From contig NC_079878.1 in assembly GCF_029227915.1 (NCBI RefSeq), positions 4,342,001 to 4,406,000 of the forward strand: a stretch of 64,000 nt of DNA. Direction: 5' to 3'. Within the stretch, counting starts at the first letter, position 1, and each line of letters begins with the position of its first letter. Position numbers and translations under genes: made by a program. The notes under the pieces were generated by a model. It did not search any database. It was given only the letters and a program-made list of their open reading frames with translations, and had not been told where the DNA came from. This DNA comes from Hydractinia symbiolongicarpus (Eukaryota; Cnidaria; Hydrozoa; Anthoathecata; Hydractiniidae). This document shows, piece after piece, positions 39,231 through 51,977 of the stretch.

Positions 39231-41220
39231 CCGTTGTAACTCAAACGGATTGATACCGCCAAGAAGTCGATGAAATGTAGTTTTTGAGAATGGCTCTATT
39301 TCTTCAGCGCGTGCTAACGGCCAGGATTAGTCCCACAGTAAAAAAGACTTATTTATCTAAATTTTTAAATAAAGCACTAACACAGCGCCCAGTGTAAACG
39401 CTGAGTTCCGGCAATCATGTAAAATTAAGAAGAATGTAACTTCTTGGTTTCAGTTCGCTCACTTATCACATTTATAAGGTCACAGTCCAAAGTTAGTTCA
39501 ATTAAGTTCCACATTCAATCGTTTCACTGTTAAAAGCAATATAACTTAGTAACATCGGAAAGATATCACTAAATACAGGTTGGTACGAATATGTGACGCA
39601 ACCGTTGTAACTCAAACGGATTTATACCGCTAGAAAGTCAATGAAATGTAGTCTTTGGAACTGTTCCTCTTTATTCAGCTCGTGCTAACGGCCAGGATTT
39701 TTCCCACAGTAGGAAAAGACTTATTTATCTAAATTTTTAAATAAAGCGCTTCCACAGAGCCTAATGTACTCGCTGAATTCCAGCCATCACGTCAAATTAA
39801 GAAGAAAGTTATTCCTTGGAGACCAATTCGCTCATCTGTCACATTTATAAGGACATAGTCCAGAGTCAGTTCAATTAATTCCCACCGTCAATCGTTTCAC
39901 TGTTAAATGCGATATAACTTAGAAATATCGGAAGAAAATCACTAAATACATGTTGGTACGAATATGTGACGCAACCGTTGTAACTCAAACGGATTGACAC
40001 CGTTAGTAAGTCAATGAAATGTAGTTCTTGAAACTTTCTTTATTTCTTCAGCGCGAACTAACGGCTAGGATTGGTCCCACAGTAAAAAATGACTTATTTA
40101 TCCTAATTTTTTAATAAAGTGCTACCACAGCGCCCAGTGTAATCGCTCAGTTCCAGCAATCATGTCAAATTAAGAAGAATGTTATTTCTTGTAGTCAAAC
40201 TGGCTCATTTTTAACATTTATCAGGTCACAGTCGAAAGTTAGTTCAATTAAGTCCCACAGTCAATCGCTTCATTGTTTAAGGCGATGCAACCTAGTAATA
40301 TCAGAAAAATATCGCTAAATACATGTTGATACGGATATGTGACGCAACCGTTGTAACTCAAACGGATTGATACCGCCAAGAAGACGATGAGATGTAGTTT
40401 TTGAGAATGTCTCTATTTCTTCAGAGCGTGATAACGGCCAGGATTAGTCCCACAGTAAAAAAAGACTTATTTAACTTAATTTTTAAATAAAACTCTACCA
40501 CAGCGCCCACTGCAATCGCTGAGTTTCAGCAACCAAGTCAAATTAAGAAGAATATTACTTATTACTGTCAAATTGGTTCATTTATCGAATTTACAAGGTC
40601 ACAGTCCAGAATCAGTTCAATTAAGTCTCACAGTCAAACGCTTCACTGTTAAAGGCGATGCAACCTAACAATATCAGAATACTATCGCTAAATACATGTT
40701 GGTTCGAATATGTGACGCAACCGTTGTAACTCAAATGAATTGATACCGTTAGAAAGTCAATGAAATGTAGTTTTTGAAACTGTCGCTATTTCTTCAGCGC
40801 GCGATAACGGCTGGGATTGGTCCCACAGTAAAAAATGACTTATTTAACATTTTTTAAATAAAACTCTACCACAGCGCCCAGTGCAATCGCTGAGTTCCAG
40901 CAATCAAGTCAAATTAAGAAGAATGTTACTTCTTGTAGTTAAACTGGCTCATATGTCACATTTATAAGGTCACAGTCCAAAGTTAGTTCAATTAAGTCCC
41001 ACAGTCAATCGCTTCACTGTTAAAGGCGATGCAACCTAGTAATATCAGAATACTATCGCTAAATACATGTTGGTACGAATATGTGACGTAACCGTTGTAA
41101 CTCAAACGGATTGATACCGCCAAGAAGTCGATGAAATGTAGTTTTTGAGAATGGCTCTATTTCTTCAGCGCGTGCTAACGGCCAGGATTAGTCCCACAGT
41201 AAAAAAAGACTTATTTATCT
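39231..41220. repeat. 5-mer HOR (1861 bp), copy 2
   Basis: This tandem copy of 37370-39230 runs slightly past one unit before diverging near 41222 ('aaatatttcaataaagcag'). One section near 40625-40750 ('aagtctcacagtcaaacgc', 'aacaatatcag') resembles the 35803/41388 type rather than the copy-1 partner, which looks like a conversion patch. Confidence 0.82.
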
Positions 41221-41640
41221 AAATATTTCAATAAAGCAGTACCACAGAGCCTAGTGTACTCGCTGAATTCCAGAAATCATGTCGAATTAAGAAGACTGAT
41301 ATTCCTTGGAGCCCAATTGGGTCGTTTATCGTATTTTCAAGGTCACAGTCCAGAATCAGTTCAATTAAGTCTCACAGTCAAACGCTTCACTGTTAAAGGC
41401 GATGCAACCTAGCAATATCAGAATACTATCGCTAAATACATGTTGGTTCGAATATGTGACGCAACCGTTGTAACTCAAATGGATTGTTGCCGTTAGAAAG
41501 TCAATGAGAGGTAGTTTTTGAAGCTGTCGCTATTTTTTCAGCGCGCGATAACGGCTAGGATTGGTCCCACAGTAAAAAATGACCTTTTTATTTAAATTTT
41601 TAAATAAAGTGCTACCACAGCGCCCAGTGTAAGCGCTGAG
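41221..41640. repeat. Linking monomer shared with 35636-36055
   Basis: The match to the earlier block is at shift 5585, including 'ggattgttgccgttag' and the 'tcgtattttcaagg' variant. It ends at the sharp start of the 1505-bp unit ('ttccagcaatcaagtc' at 41641). Confidence 0.72.
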
Positions 41641-43145
41641 TTCCAGCAATCAAGTCAAATTAGGAAGAATGTTACTTCTTGTAGTGAAACTGGCTCATTC
41701 ATCACATTTATAAGGTCAAAGTCTAAAATCAGTTCAATTGAGTCCCACAGTCAAACGTTTCACTGTTAAAAGCGATGCAACCTAGTAATATCCGAGTACT
41801 ATCGCTAAATGCATGTGGGGAGGAATATGTGACGCAACAGTTGTAACTCAAACGGATTGATACCGTTAGAAAGTCAATAAAATGTAGTTTTTGAAACTGT
41901 TGCTATTTTTGCAGCCCGCGATAAAGGCTAGGATTGGTCCCACAGTAAAAAAATGACTATTTATGACTAATTATTTAAATTTTTTAATAAAGTGCTACCA
42001 CAGCAGCGCGCAGTGTAATCCCTGAGTTCCGGCAATCATGTCAAATTAAGAAGAATGTTATTTCTTGTAGTCAATCTGTCTCATTTATAATATTTATCAG
42101 GTCACAGTCCAAAGTTAGTTCAATTAAGTCCCACAGTCAATCGTTTCACTGTTAAAAGCGATGCAACCTAATAATATCCGAATACTATCGCTAAATACAT
42201 GTGGGGACGAATATGTGACTCAACCGTTGTAACTCAAATGGATTGATACCGCCAAGAAGTCGATGAAGTGTAGTTTTTGAGAATCTCTCTATTTCTTCAG
42301 CGCGTGCTAACGGCCAGGATTAGTCCCACAGGAAAAAAAGACTTATTAATCTAAATTTTTAAATAAAGCACTACCACAGAGCGTAGTGTACTCGCTGAAT
42401 TCCGGCAATCCTGTCGAATTAAGAAGAATGGTATTCCTCGGAGCCCAATTGGCACAATTATGCCATTTAGAAGGTCACAGTCCATAATCAGTTCAATTAA
42501 GTCCCACAGTCAATCGTTTCACTGTTAAAAGCGATGCAACCTAGTAATATCAGAATACTATCGCTAAATACATGTTGGTACGAATATGTGAGGCAACCGT
42601 TGTAACTCAAACGGATTGATACCGCCAAGAAGTCGATGAAGTGTAGTTTTTGAGAATGTCTCTATTTCTTCAGCGCGTGCTAACGGCCAGGATTAGTCCC
42701 ACAGTAAAAAAAGACTTATTTATCTGAATTTTTAAATAAAGCACTACCACAGAGCCTAGTGTACTCGCTGAATTCCAGCAATCATGTCGAATTAAGAAGA
42801 ATGTTACTTCTTGTAGTCAAACTGGCTCATTTATCACATATATAAGGTCAAAGTCCAAAATCAGTTCAATTAAGGCCCACAGTCACTCGTTTCACTGTTA
42901 AAAGCGATGCAACTTAGTCATATCGGAAGAAAATCAGTAAATACATGTTGGTACGAATATGTGACGCAACCGCTGTAACTCAAACGGATCAACACCGTTA
43001 GAAAGTCAATGAAATGTAGTTTTTGAAACTGTCTCTATTTCTTCAGCGCGAACTAACGGCTGGGATTGGTCCCACAGAAAAAAATGACTTACTTAACTTA
43101 ATTTTTAAATAAAACGCTACCACAATGCCCAGTGCAATCGCTGAG
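41641..43145. repeat. 4-mer HOR (1505 bp), copy 1
   Basis: Cores 41761, 42147, 42520 and 42893 recur exactly 1505 bp later. The unit includes a 386-bp insertion monomer. The two copies are nearly identical; the differences I noticed are few (cgataaagg/cgatcaagg, tccataatc/tccagaatc, taaggcccac/taagccccac, aaacggatc/aaacaaatc), so the duplication is recent. Confidence 0.9.
41761..42146. repeat. 386-bp monomer variant (13-bp net insertion), six copies in the window
   Basis: Compared with relatives, a 10-bp direct repeat (atgactattt / atgactaatt) and an extra 'cag' (cagcagcgcgcag) lie near 41950-42012. The same form is found at 43266-43651, 47380-47765, 48139-48524, 48898-49283 and 61201-61586. 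The insertion arose once and spread with the 1505-bp and 759-bp units. Confidence 0.88.
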
Positions 43146-44650
43146 TTCCAGCAATCAAGTCAAATTAGGAAGAATGTTACTTCTTGTAGTGAAACTGGCT
43201 CATTCATCACATTTATAAGGTCAAAGTCTAAAATCAGTTCAATTGAGTCCCACAGTCAAACGTTTCACTGTTAAAAGCGATGCAACCTAGTAATATCCGA
43301 GTACTATCGCTAAATGCATGTGGGGAGGAATATGTGACGCAACAGTTGTAACTCAAACGGATTGATACCGTTAGAAAGTCAATAAAATGTAGTTTTTGAA
43401 ACTGTTGCTATTTTTGCAGCCCGCGATCAAGGCTAGGATTGGTCCCACAGTAAAAAAATGACTATTTATGACTAATTATTTAAATTTTTTAATAAAGTGC
43501 TACCACAGCAGCGCGCAGTGTAATCCCTGAGTTCCGGCAATCATGTCAAATTAAGAAGAATGTTATTTCTTGTAGTCAATCTGTCTCATTTATAATATTT
43601 ATCAGGTCACAGTCCAAAGTTAGTTCAATTAAGTCCCACAGTCAATCGTTTCACTGTTAAAAGCGATGCAACCTAATAATATCCGAATACTATCGCTAAA
43701 TACATGTGGGGACGAATATGTGACTCAACCGTTGTAACTCAAATGGATTGATACCGCCAAGAAGTCGATGAAGTGTAGTTTTTGAGAATCTCTCTATTTC
43801 TTCAGCGCGTGCTAACGGCCAGGATTAGTCCCACAGGAAAAAAAGACTTATTAATCTAAATTTTTAAATAAAGCACTACCACAGAGCGTAGTGTACTCGC
43901 TGAATTCCGGCAATCCTGTCGAATTAAGAAGAATGGTATTCCTCGGAGCCCAATTGGCACAATTATGCCATTTAGAAGGTCACAGTCCAGAATCAGTTCA
44001 ATTAAGTCCCACAGTCAATCGTTTCACTGTTAAAAGCGATGCAACCTAGTAATATCAGAATACTATCGCTAAATACATGTTGGTACGAATATGTGAGGCA
44101 ACCGTTGTAACTCAAACGGATTGATACCGCCAAGAAGTCGATGAAGTGTAGTTTTTGAGAATGTCTCTATTTCTTCAGCGCGTGCTAACGGCCAGGATTA
44201 GTCCCACAGTAAAAAAAGACTTATTTATCTGAATTTTTAAATAAAGCACTACCACAGAGCCTAGTGTACTCGCTGAATTCCAGCAATCATGTCGAATTAA
44301 GAAGAATGTTACTTCTTGTAGTCAAACTGGCTCATTTATCACATATATAAGGTCAAAGTCCAAAATCAGTTCAATTAAGCCCCACAGTCACTCGTTTCAC
44401 TGTTAAAAGCGATGCAACTTAGTCATATCGGAAGAAAATCAGTAAATACATGTTGGTACGAATATGTGACGCAACCGCTGTAACTCAAACAAATCAACAC
44501 CGTTAGAAAGTCAATGAAATGTAGTTTTTGAAACTGTCTCTATTTCTTCAGCGCGAACTAACGGCTGGGATTGGTCCCACAGAAAAAAATGACTTACTTA
44601 ACTTAATTTTTAAATAAAACGCTACCACAATGCCCAGTGCAATCGCTGAG
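43146..44650. repeat. 4-mer HOR (1505 bp), copy 2
   Basis: This is an in-register tandem copy of 41641-43145 (cores 43266, 43652, 44025, 44398). A third copy starts at 44651 but lasts only about 75 bp before switching, near 44728, to sequence matching 43982 onward. Confidence 0.9.
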
Positions 44651-45029
44651 TTCCAGCAATCAAGTCAAATTAGGAAGAATGTTACTTCTTGTAGTGAAAC
44701 TGGCTCATTCATCACATTTATAAGGTCAAAGTCCAGAATCAGTTCAATTAAGTCCCACAGTCAATCGTTTCACTGTTAAAAGCGATGCAACCTAGTAATA
44801 TCAGAATACTATCGCTAAATACATGTTGGTACGAATATGTGAGGCAACCGTTGTAACTCAAACGGATTGATACCGCCAAGAAGTCGATGAAGTGTAGTTT
44901 TTGAGAATGTCTCTATTTCTTCAGCGCGTGCTAACGGCCAGGATTAGTCCCACAGTAAAAAAAGACTTATTTATCTGAATTTTTAAATAAAGCACTACCA
45001 CAGAGCCTAGTGTACTGGCTGAAGTCCAG
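44651..45029. repeat. Start of a third 1505-bp copy fused to an internal monomer
   Basis: 44651 to about 44725 continues the 1505-bp register. From about 44728 ('aagtccagaatcag') to 45020 it matches 43982-44274 (shift 746). This is the footprint of a two-monomer out-of-register exchange inside the HOR. Confidence 0.78.
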
Positions 45030-46615
45030 CAATTATGTCAAACTAAGAAGAATGATATTTCTTGGGTCCAGTTGGCTCACTTCTAACATTTATCAGGTCA
45101 CAGTCTAAAGTTAGTTCAATTATGTTCCACAGTCAATTGTTTCACTGTTAAAAGCGATATAACTTAGTAATATCGAAAAGATATCACTAAATACAGGTTG
45201 GTACGAATATGTGACGCAACCGTTGTAACTCAAACGGATTGACACAGCCAAGAAGTCAATGAAATGTAGTGTTTGAGAAGGTCTCTATTTCTTCAGTGCG
45301 TGCTAACGGCCAGGATTGGTCCTAGACTAAAAAAAGACTTATTTATCTAAATTTTTAAATAAAGCCCTACCACAGAGCCTAGTGTAATCGCTGGTTTCCA
45401 GCAATCATGTCAATTTAAGAAGAATGTTATTTCGTGGAATCCAATTGGTTCATTTATCACATTTATAAGGTCACAGTACAGAATCAGTTCAATTAATTCC
45501 CAGAGTCAATCGCTTCACTGTTAAAAGCGATACAACTTAGTAATATCGGAAAAAAATCACTAAATACATGTTGGTACGAATATGTGACACGATTGTTGTA
45601 ACTCAAACGGATTGACACAGTTAGAAAGTCAATGAAATGTAATTTTTGAAAGTGTCTCTATTTCTTCAGTGAAAACTAATGGCTAGGATTATTCCCACAG
45701 TAAAAAATGATTTATTTAACTTAATTTTTTAATAAAACTCTACCACAGCGCCCAGTACAATCGCTGAGTTCCAACAGTCAAGTCAAATTAAGAAGATTGT
45801 TACTTCTTGTAGTAAAACTGGCTCATTTATCACATTTATAAGGTCAAAGTCCAAAATCAGTTCAATTAAGTCCCACAGTCAAACGTTTCACTGTTAAAAG
45901 GGATGCAACCTAGTAATATCCGAATACTATTGCTAAATACATGTGGGGACAAATATGTGGCGCAACCGTTGTAACTCAAACGGATTGATACCGTTAGAAA
46001 GTCAATGAAATGTAGTTTCTAAAACTGTTGCTATCTCTTCAGCGTGCGATAACGGCTAGGATTGGTCCCACAGTAAAAAATGACTTTCTAATTTAAATTT
46101 TTAATAAAGCGCTGCCACAGCGCCCGGTGTAATCGCTTAGTTCCAGCAATCATGTCAAATTGAGAAGAAGGTTATTTCTTGTAGTCAAACTGGCTCATTT
46201 ATCACATTTATAAGGTCAAAGTCCAAAATCAGTTCAATTAAGTCCCCCAGTCAATCATTTCACTGTTAAAAGCAATACAACTTAGAAATATCGGATGAAA
46301 ATCACTAAATACATGTTGGTACGAATATGTGACGCAACCGTTGTAACTCAAACGGATTGACACCGTTAGTAAGTCAATGAAATGTAGTTCTTGAAACTTT
46401 CTCTATTTCTTCACCGCGAACTAATGGCTGGGATTGATCCCACAGTAAAAAATGACTTATTTAATCTAATTTTTAAATAAAACTCTACCACAGCGCCCAG
46501 TGCAATCGCTGAGTTCCAGCAATCAAGTCAAATTAAGAAGAATGTTACATCTTGTAGTCAAACTGGCTCATTTATCACATTTATAAGGTCAAAGTCCAAA
46601 ATCAGTTCAATTAAG
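45030..46615. repeat. Four-monomer block 'V-W-X-Y', copy 1
   Basis: Cores 45143, 45516, 45889 and 46261 recur at 54871, 55244, 55617 and 55989 (shift 9728) and at 58965, 59338, 59711 and 60083. Marker variants are 'ttgggtccagttggctc', 'ggtcctagactaaaa', 'gacacgattgttg' and 'cagcgtgcgataacgg'. This copy still has the bases lost in the later 365-bp form of V. Confidence 0.84.
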
Positions 46616-47110
46616 TCCCACAGTCAATCATTTCACTGTTAAAAGCAATACAACTTAGAAATATCGGATGAAAATCACTAAATACATGTTGGTACGAATA
46701 TATGACGCAGCCGTTGTATCTCAAACGGATTGATACCGCCATGAAGTCAATGAGATTTAGTTTTTGAGAATGTCTCTATTTCTTCAGTGCGTGCTAACGG
46801 CCAGGATTGGTCCCACAGTAAAAAATGACTTATTTATCTTAATTTTTTAATAAAGTGCTACCACAGCGACGAGTGTGATCGCTGAGTTCCAGCAATCATG
46901 TCAAATTAAGAAGAATGTTATTTCTTGTAGTCAAACTAGCTCATTTATAATATTTATCAGGTCACAGTCCAAAGTTAGTTCAATTAAGCCCCACAGTCAA
47001 TCGATTCGCTGTTAAAAGCGATGCAACTTAGTCATATCGGAAGAAAATCAGTAAATACATGTTGGTACGAATATGTGACGCAACCGCTGTAACTCAAACG
47101 GATTAACACC
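46616..47110. repeat. Linking monomers shared with 60437-60931
   Basis: Cores 46634 and 47007 match 60455 and 60828 at shift 13821, including 'gaatatatgacgcag' and 'cgacgagtgtgatcgc'. The core at 47007 reads cgctg; the distant copy has cactg. Confidence 0.8.
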
Positions 47111-47869
47111 GTTAGAAAGTCAATGAAATGTAGTTTTTGAAACTGTCTCTATTTCTTCAGCGCGAACTAACGGCCGGGATTGGTCCCACAGAAAAAAATG
47201 ACTTACTTAACTTAATTTTTAAATAAAACGCTACCACAGTGCCCAGTGCAATTGCTGAGTTCCAGCAATCAAGTCAAATTAGGAAGAATGTTACTTCTTG
47301 TAGTGAAACTGGCTCATTCATCACATTTATAAGGTCAAAGTCCAAAATCAGTTCAATTGAGTCCCACAGTCAAACGTTTCACTGTTAAAAGCGATGCAAC
47401 CTAGTAATATCCGAGTACTATCGCTAAATGCATGTGGGGAGGAATATGTGACGCAACAGTTGTAACTCAAACGGATTGATACCGTTAGAAAGTCAATAAA
47501 ATGTAGTTTTTGAAACTGTTGCTATTTTTGCAGCCCGCGATAACGGCTAGGATTGGTCCCACAGTAAAAAAATGACTATTTATGACTAATTATTTAAATT
47601 TTTTAATAAAGTGCTACCACAGCAGCGCGCAGTGTAATCCCTGAGTTCCGGCAATCATGTCAAATTAAGAAGAATGTTATTTCTTGTAGTCAATCTGTCT
47701 CATTTATAATATTTATCAGGTCACAGTCCAAAGTTAGTTCAATTAAGTCCCACAGTCAATCGTTTCACTGTTAAAAGCGATGCAACCTAATAATATCCGA
47801 ATACTATCGCTAAATACATGTGGGGACGAATATGTGACTCAACCGTTGTAACTCAAACGGATTGAAACC
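47111..47869. repeat. 759-bp dimer HOR, copy 1 of 3
   Basis: The dimer is one 373-bp monomer plus one 386-bp insertion monomer (cores 47380 and 47766). The register is set by 'gttagaaagtcaatg' at 47111, 47870, 48629 and 49388. Confidence 0.9.
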
Positions 47870-48628
47870 GTTAGAAAGTCAATGAAATGTAGTTTTTGAA
47901 ACTGTCTCTATTTCTTCAGCGCGAACTAACGGCCGGGATTGGTCCCACAGAAAAAAATGACTTACTTAACTTAATTTTTAAATAAAACGCTACCACAGTG
48001 CCCAGTGCAATCGCTGAGTTCCAGCAATCAAGTCAAATTAGGAAGAATGTTACTTCTTGTAGTGAAACTGGCTCTTTCATCACATTTATAAGGTCAAAGT
48101 CCAAAATCAGTTCAATTGAGTCCCACAGTCAAACGTTTCACTGTTAAAAGCGATGCAACCTAGTAATATCCGAGTACTATCGCTAAATGCATGTGGGGAG
48201 GAATATGTGACACTACAGTTGTAACTCAAACGGATTGATACCGTTAGAAAGTCAATAAAATGTAGTTTTTGAAACTGTTGCTATTTTTGCAGCCCGCGAT
48301 AACGGCTAGGATTGGTCCCACAGTAAAAAAATGACTATTTATGACTAATTATTTAAATTTTTTGATAAAGTGCTACCACAGCAGCGCGCAGTGTAATCCC
48401 TGAGTTCCGGCAATCATGTCAAATTAAGAAGAATGTTATTTCTTGTAGTCAATCTGTCTCATTTATAATATTTATCAGGTCACAGTCCAAAGTTAGTTCA
48501 ATTAAGTCCCACAGTCAATCGTTTCACTGTTAAAAGCGATGCAACCTAATAATATCCGAATACTATCGCTAAATACATGTGGGGACGAATATGTGACTCA
48601 ACCGTTGTAACTCAAACGGATTGAAACC
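47870..48628. repeat. 759-bp dimer HOR, copy 2 of 3
   Basis: Cores are at 48139 and 48525. It shares 'gtgacactacagttg' with copy 3 where copy 1 has 'gtgacgcaacagttg', so copies 2 and 3 are closest relatives. Confidence 0.9.
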
Positions 48629-49387
48629 GTTAGAAAGTCAATGAAATGTAGTTTTTGAAACTGTCTCTATTTCTTCAGCGCGAACTAACGGCCGGGATTG
48701 GTCCCACAGAAAAAAATGACTTACTTAACTTAATTTTTAAATAAAACGCTACCACAGTGCCCAGCGCAATCGCTGAGTTCCAGCAATCAAGTCAAATTAG
48801 GAAGAATGTTATTTCTTGTAGTGAAACTGGCTCATTCATCACATTTATAAGGTCAAAGTCCAAAATCAGTTCAATTGAGTCCCACAGTCAAACGTTTCAC
48901 TGTTAAAAGCGATGCAACCTAGTAATATCCGAGTACTATCGCTAAATGCATGTGGGGAGGAATATGTGACACTACAGTTGTAACTCAAACGGATTGATAC
49001 CGTTAGAAAGTCAATAAAATGTAGTTTTTGAAACTGTTGCTATTTTCGCAGCCCGCGATAACGGCTAGGATTGGTCCCACAGTAAAAAAATGACTATTTA
49101 TGACTAATTATTTAAATTTTTTAATAAAGTGCTACCACAGCAGCGCGCAGTGTAATCCCTGAGTTCCGGCAATCATGTCAAATTAAGAAGAATGTTATTT
49201 CTTGTAGTCAATCTGTCTCATTTATAATATTTATCAGGTCACAGTCCAAAGTTAGTTCAATTAAGTCCCACAGTCAATCGTTTCACTGTTAAAAGCGATG
49301 CAACCTAATAATATCCGAATACTATCGCTAAATACATGTGGGGACGAATATGTGACTCAACCGTTGTAACTCAAACGGATTGAAACC
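48629..49387. repeat. 759-bp dimer HOR, copy 3 of 3
   Basis: Cores are at 48898 and 49284. After this copy the sequence leaves the dimer at 'aaactgtcgctatttc' near 49430. In the distant duplicate at 60437-61685 only one dimer is present. Confidence 0.9.
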
Positions 49388-49739
49388 GTTAGAAAGTCAA
49401 TGAAATGTAGTTTTTGAAACTGTCGCTATTTCTTCAGCGCGCGATAACGGCTAGGATTGGTCCCACAGTAAAAAAAGACTTATTTAACTTAATTTTTAAA
49501 TAAAACTCTACCACAGCGCCCAGTGCAATCGCTGAGTTCCAGCAATCAAGTCAAATTAGAAAGAATGATATTTCTTGTAGAAAAACTGGATCATTTATAA
49601 CATTTATCAGGTCACACTCCAAAGTTAGTTCAATTAAGTCCCACAGTCAATCGTTTCACTGTTAAAAGCGATGCAACCTAGTAATATCAGAATACTATCG
49701 CTAAATACATGTTGGTACGAATATGTGACGCAATCATTG
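49388..49739. repeat. Linking monomer (T-prime) shared with 61691-62042
   Basis: It matches at shift 12303, including 'aaaaactggatcatttat' and 'ggtcacactccaaag'. It resembles monomer T of the following 5-mer/6-mer and joins the dimer array to it. Confidence 0.78.
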
Positions 49740-51977
49740 TAACTCAAACGGATTGATACCGCCAAGAAGTCGATGAAGTGTAGTTTTTGAGAATCTCTCT
49801 ATTTCTTCAGCGCGTGCTAACGGCCAGGATTAGTCCCACAGTTAAAAAAGACTTATTAATCTAAATTTTTAAATAAAGCACTACCACAGAGCGTAGTGTA
49901 CTCGCTGAATTCCGGCAATCATGTCGAATTAAGAAGAATGGTATTCCTCGGAGCGCAATTGGCACAATTATGCCATTTAGAAGGTCACAGTCCAGAATCA
50001 GTTCAATTAAGTCCCACAGTCAATCGTTTCACTGTTAAAAGCGATACAACCTAGTAATGTCAGAATACTATCGCTAAATACATGTTGGTACGAATATGTG
50101 AGGCAACCGTTGTAACTCAAACGGATTGATACCGCCAAGAAGTCGATGAAGTGTAGTTTTTGAGAATGTCTCTATTTCTTCAGCGCGTGCTAACGGCCAG
50201 GATTAGTCCCACAGTAAAAAAAGACTTATTTATCTAAATTTTTAAATAAAGCACTACCACAGAGCCTAGTGTACTCGCTGAATTCCAGCAATCATGTCGA
50301 ATTAAGAAGAATGGTTTTCCTTGGAGTCCAATTGGCTCATTTATCGAGTTTACAAGGTTACAGTCCAGAATCAGTTCAATTAAGTCCCACAGTCAATCGT
50401 TTCACTGTTAAAAGCGATGCAACTTAGTCACATCGGAAAGAAATCACTAAATACATGTTGGTACGAATATGTGACGCAACCGTTGTAACTCAAACGGATT
50501 AACACAGTTAGAAAGTCAATGAAATGTAGTTTTTGAAACTGTCTCTATTTCTTCAGTGCGAACTAACGGCTGGGATTGGTCCCACAGTAAAAAATGACTT
50601 ATTTAACTTAATTTTTAAATAAAACGCTACCACAGTGCCCAGTGCAATCGCTGAGTTCCAGCAATTAAGTCAAATTAAGAAGAATGTTACTTCTTGTAGT
50701 CAAACTGGCTCATTTATCACATTTTTAAGGTCAAAGTCCAAAATCAGTTCAATTAAGTCACACAGTCAATCGTCTCACTGTTAAAAGCGATGCAACCTAG
50801 TAATATCAGAATACTATCGCTAAATACATGTTGGTACGAATATGTGACGCAACCGTTGTAACTCAAACGGATTGATACCGCAGAGAAGTCGATGAAATGT
50901 AGTTTTTGAGAATGTCTCTATTTCTTCAGCGCGTGCTAACGGCCAGGATTAGTCCCACAGTAAAAAAAGACTTATTTATCTAAATTTTTAAATAAGGCAC
51001 TACCACAGAGCCTAGTCTACTGGCTGAAGTCCAGCAATTATGTCGAATTAAGAAGAATGTTATTCCTTGGAGCCCAATTGGCTCATTTATCGCATTTACA
51101 AGGTCACAGTCAAGAATCAGTTCAATTAAGTCCCACACTCAATCGTTTCACTGTTAAAAGCGATGCAACTTAGTCACATCGGAAAAAAGTCAGTAAATAA
51201 ATGTTGGTACGAATATGTGACACAACCGTTGCAACTCAAAAGGATTGACACCGTTAGAAAGTCAACGAAAATTAGTTTTTAAAATTGTCTCTATTTCTTC
51301 AGCGCGAACTAATGGCTGGGATTGGTCCCACAGTAAAGAATGACTTATTTAACTTAATTTTTAAATAAAACTCTACCACAGCGCCCAGTGCAATCGCTGA
51401 GTTCCAGCAATCAAGTCAAATTAAGAAGAATGATATTTCTTGTGGACAAACTGGCTCATTTATAACATTTATCAGGTCACACTCCAAAGTTAGTTCAATT
51501 AAGTCCCACAGTCAATCGTTTCACTGTTAAAAGCGATGCAACCTAGTAATATCAGAATACTATCGCTAAATACATGTTGGTACGAATATGTGACGCAATC
51601 ATTGTAACTCAAACGGATTGATACCGCCAAGAAGTCGATGAAGTGTAGTTTTTGAGAATGTCTCTATTTCTTCAGCGCGTGCTAACGGCCAGGATTAGTC
51701 CCACAGTAAAAAAAGACTTATTTATCTAAATTTTTAAATAAAGCACTACCACAGAGCCTAGTGTACTCGCTGAATTCCAGCAATCATGTCGAATTAAGAA
51801 GAATGGTTTTCCTTGGAGTCCAATTGGCTCATTTATCGAGTTTACAAGGTCACAGTCCAGAATCAGTTTAATTAAGTCCCACAGTCAATCGTTTCACTGT
51901 TAAAAGCGATGCAACCTAGTAATATCAGAATACTATCGCTAAATACATGTTGGTACGAATATGTGACGCAATCATTG
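49740..51977. repeat. P-Q-R-S-T-U HOR, 6-mer form (2238 bp)
   Basis: Cores are P 50030, Q 50403, R 50776, S 51149, T 51522 and U 51895. Markers: P 'ggtattcctcgg'; Q 'ggttttccttggagtcc'; R 'aagtcacacagtc'; S 'cccacactcaatcg'; T 'ggtcacactccaaag'. The first five recur at shift 2238. U is an extra hybrid monomer, Q-like on the left and T-like on the right. Confidence 0.85.
51523..51895. repeat. Hybrid monomer U (left Q, right T)
   Basis: The interval around core 51895 carries the Q marker 'ggttttccttggagtcc' (51803) but then 'gcaacctagtaatatcag' and 'gcaatcattg' as in T. It is absent from the 5-mer copy at 51978-53842 and from 62333-63825, and present at core 57481. A single out-of-register exchange of about one monomer explains it. 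Confidence 0.8.

Noticed and set aside
41941-41990. Small inserted element in the 386-bp monomers
   Set aside because: The extra bases are a 10-bp local direct repeat and one extra cag, best explained by slippage.
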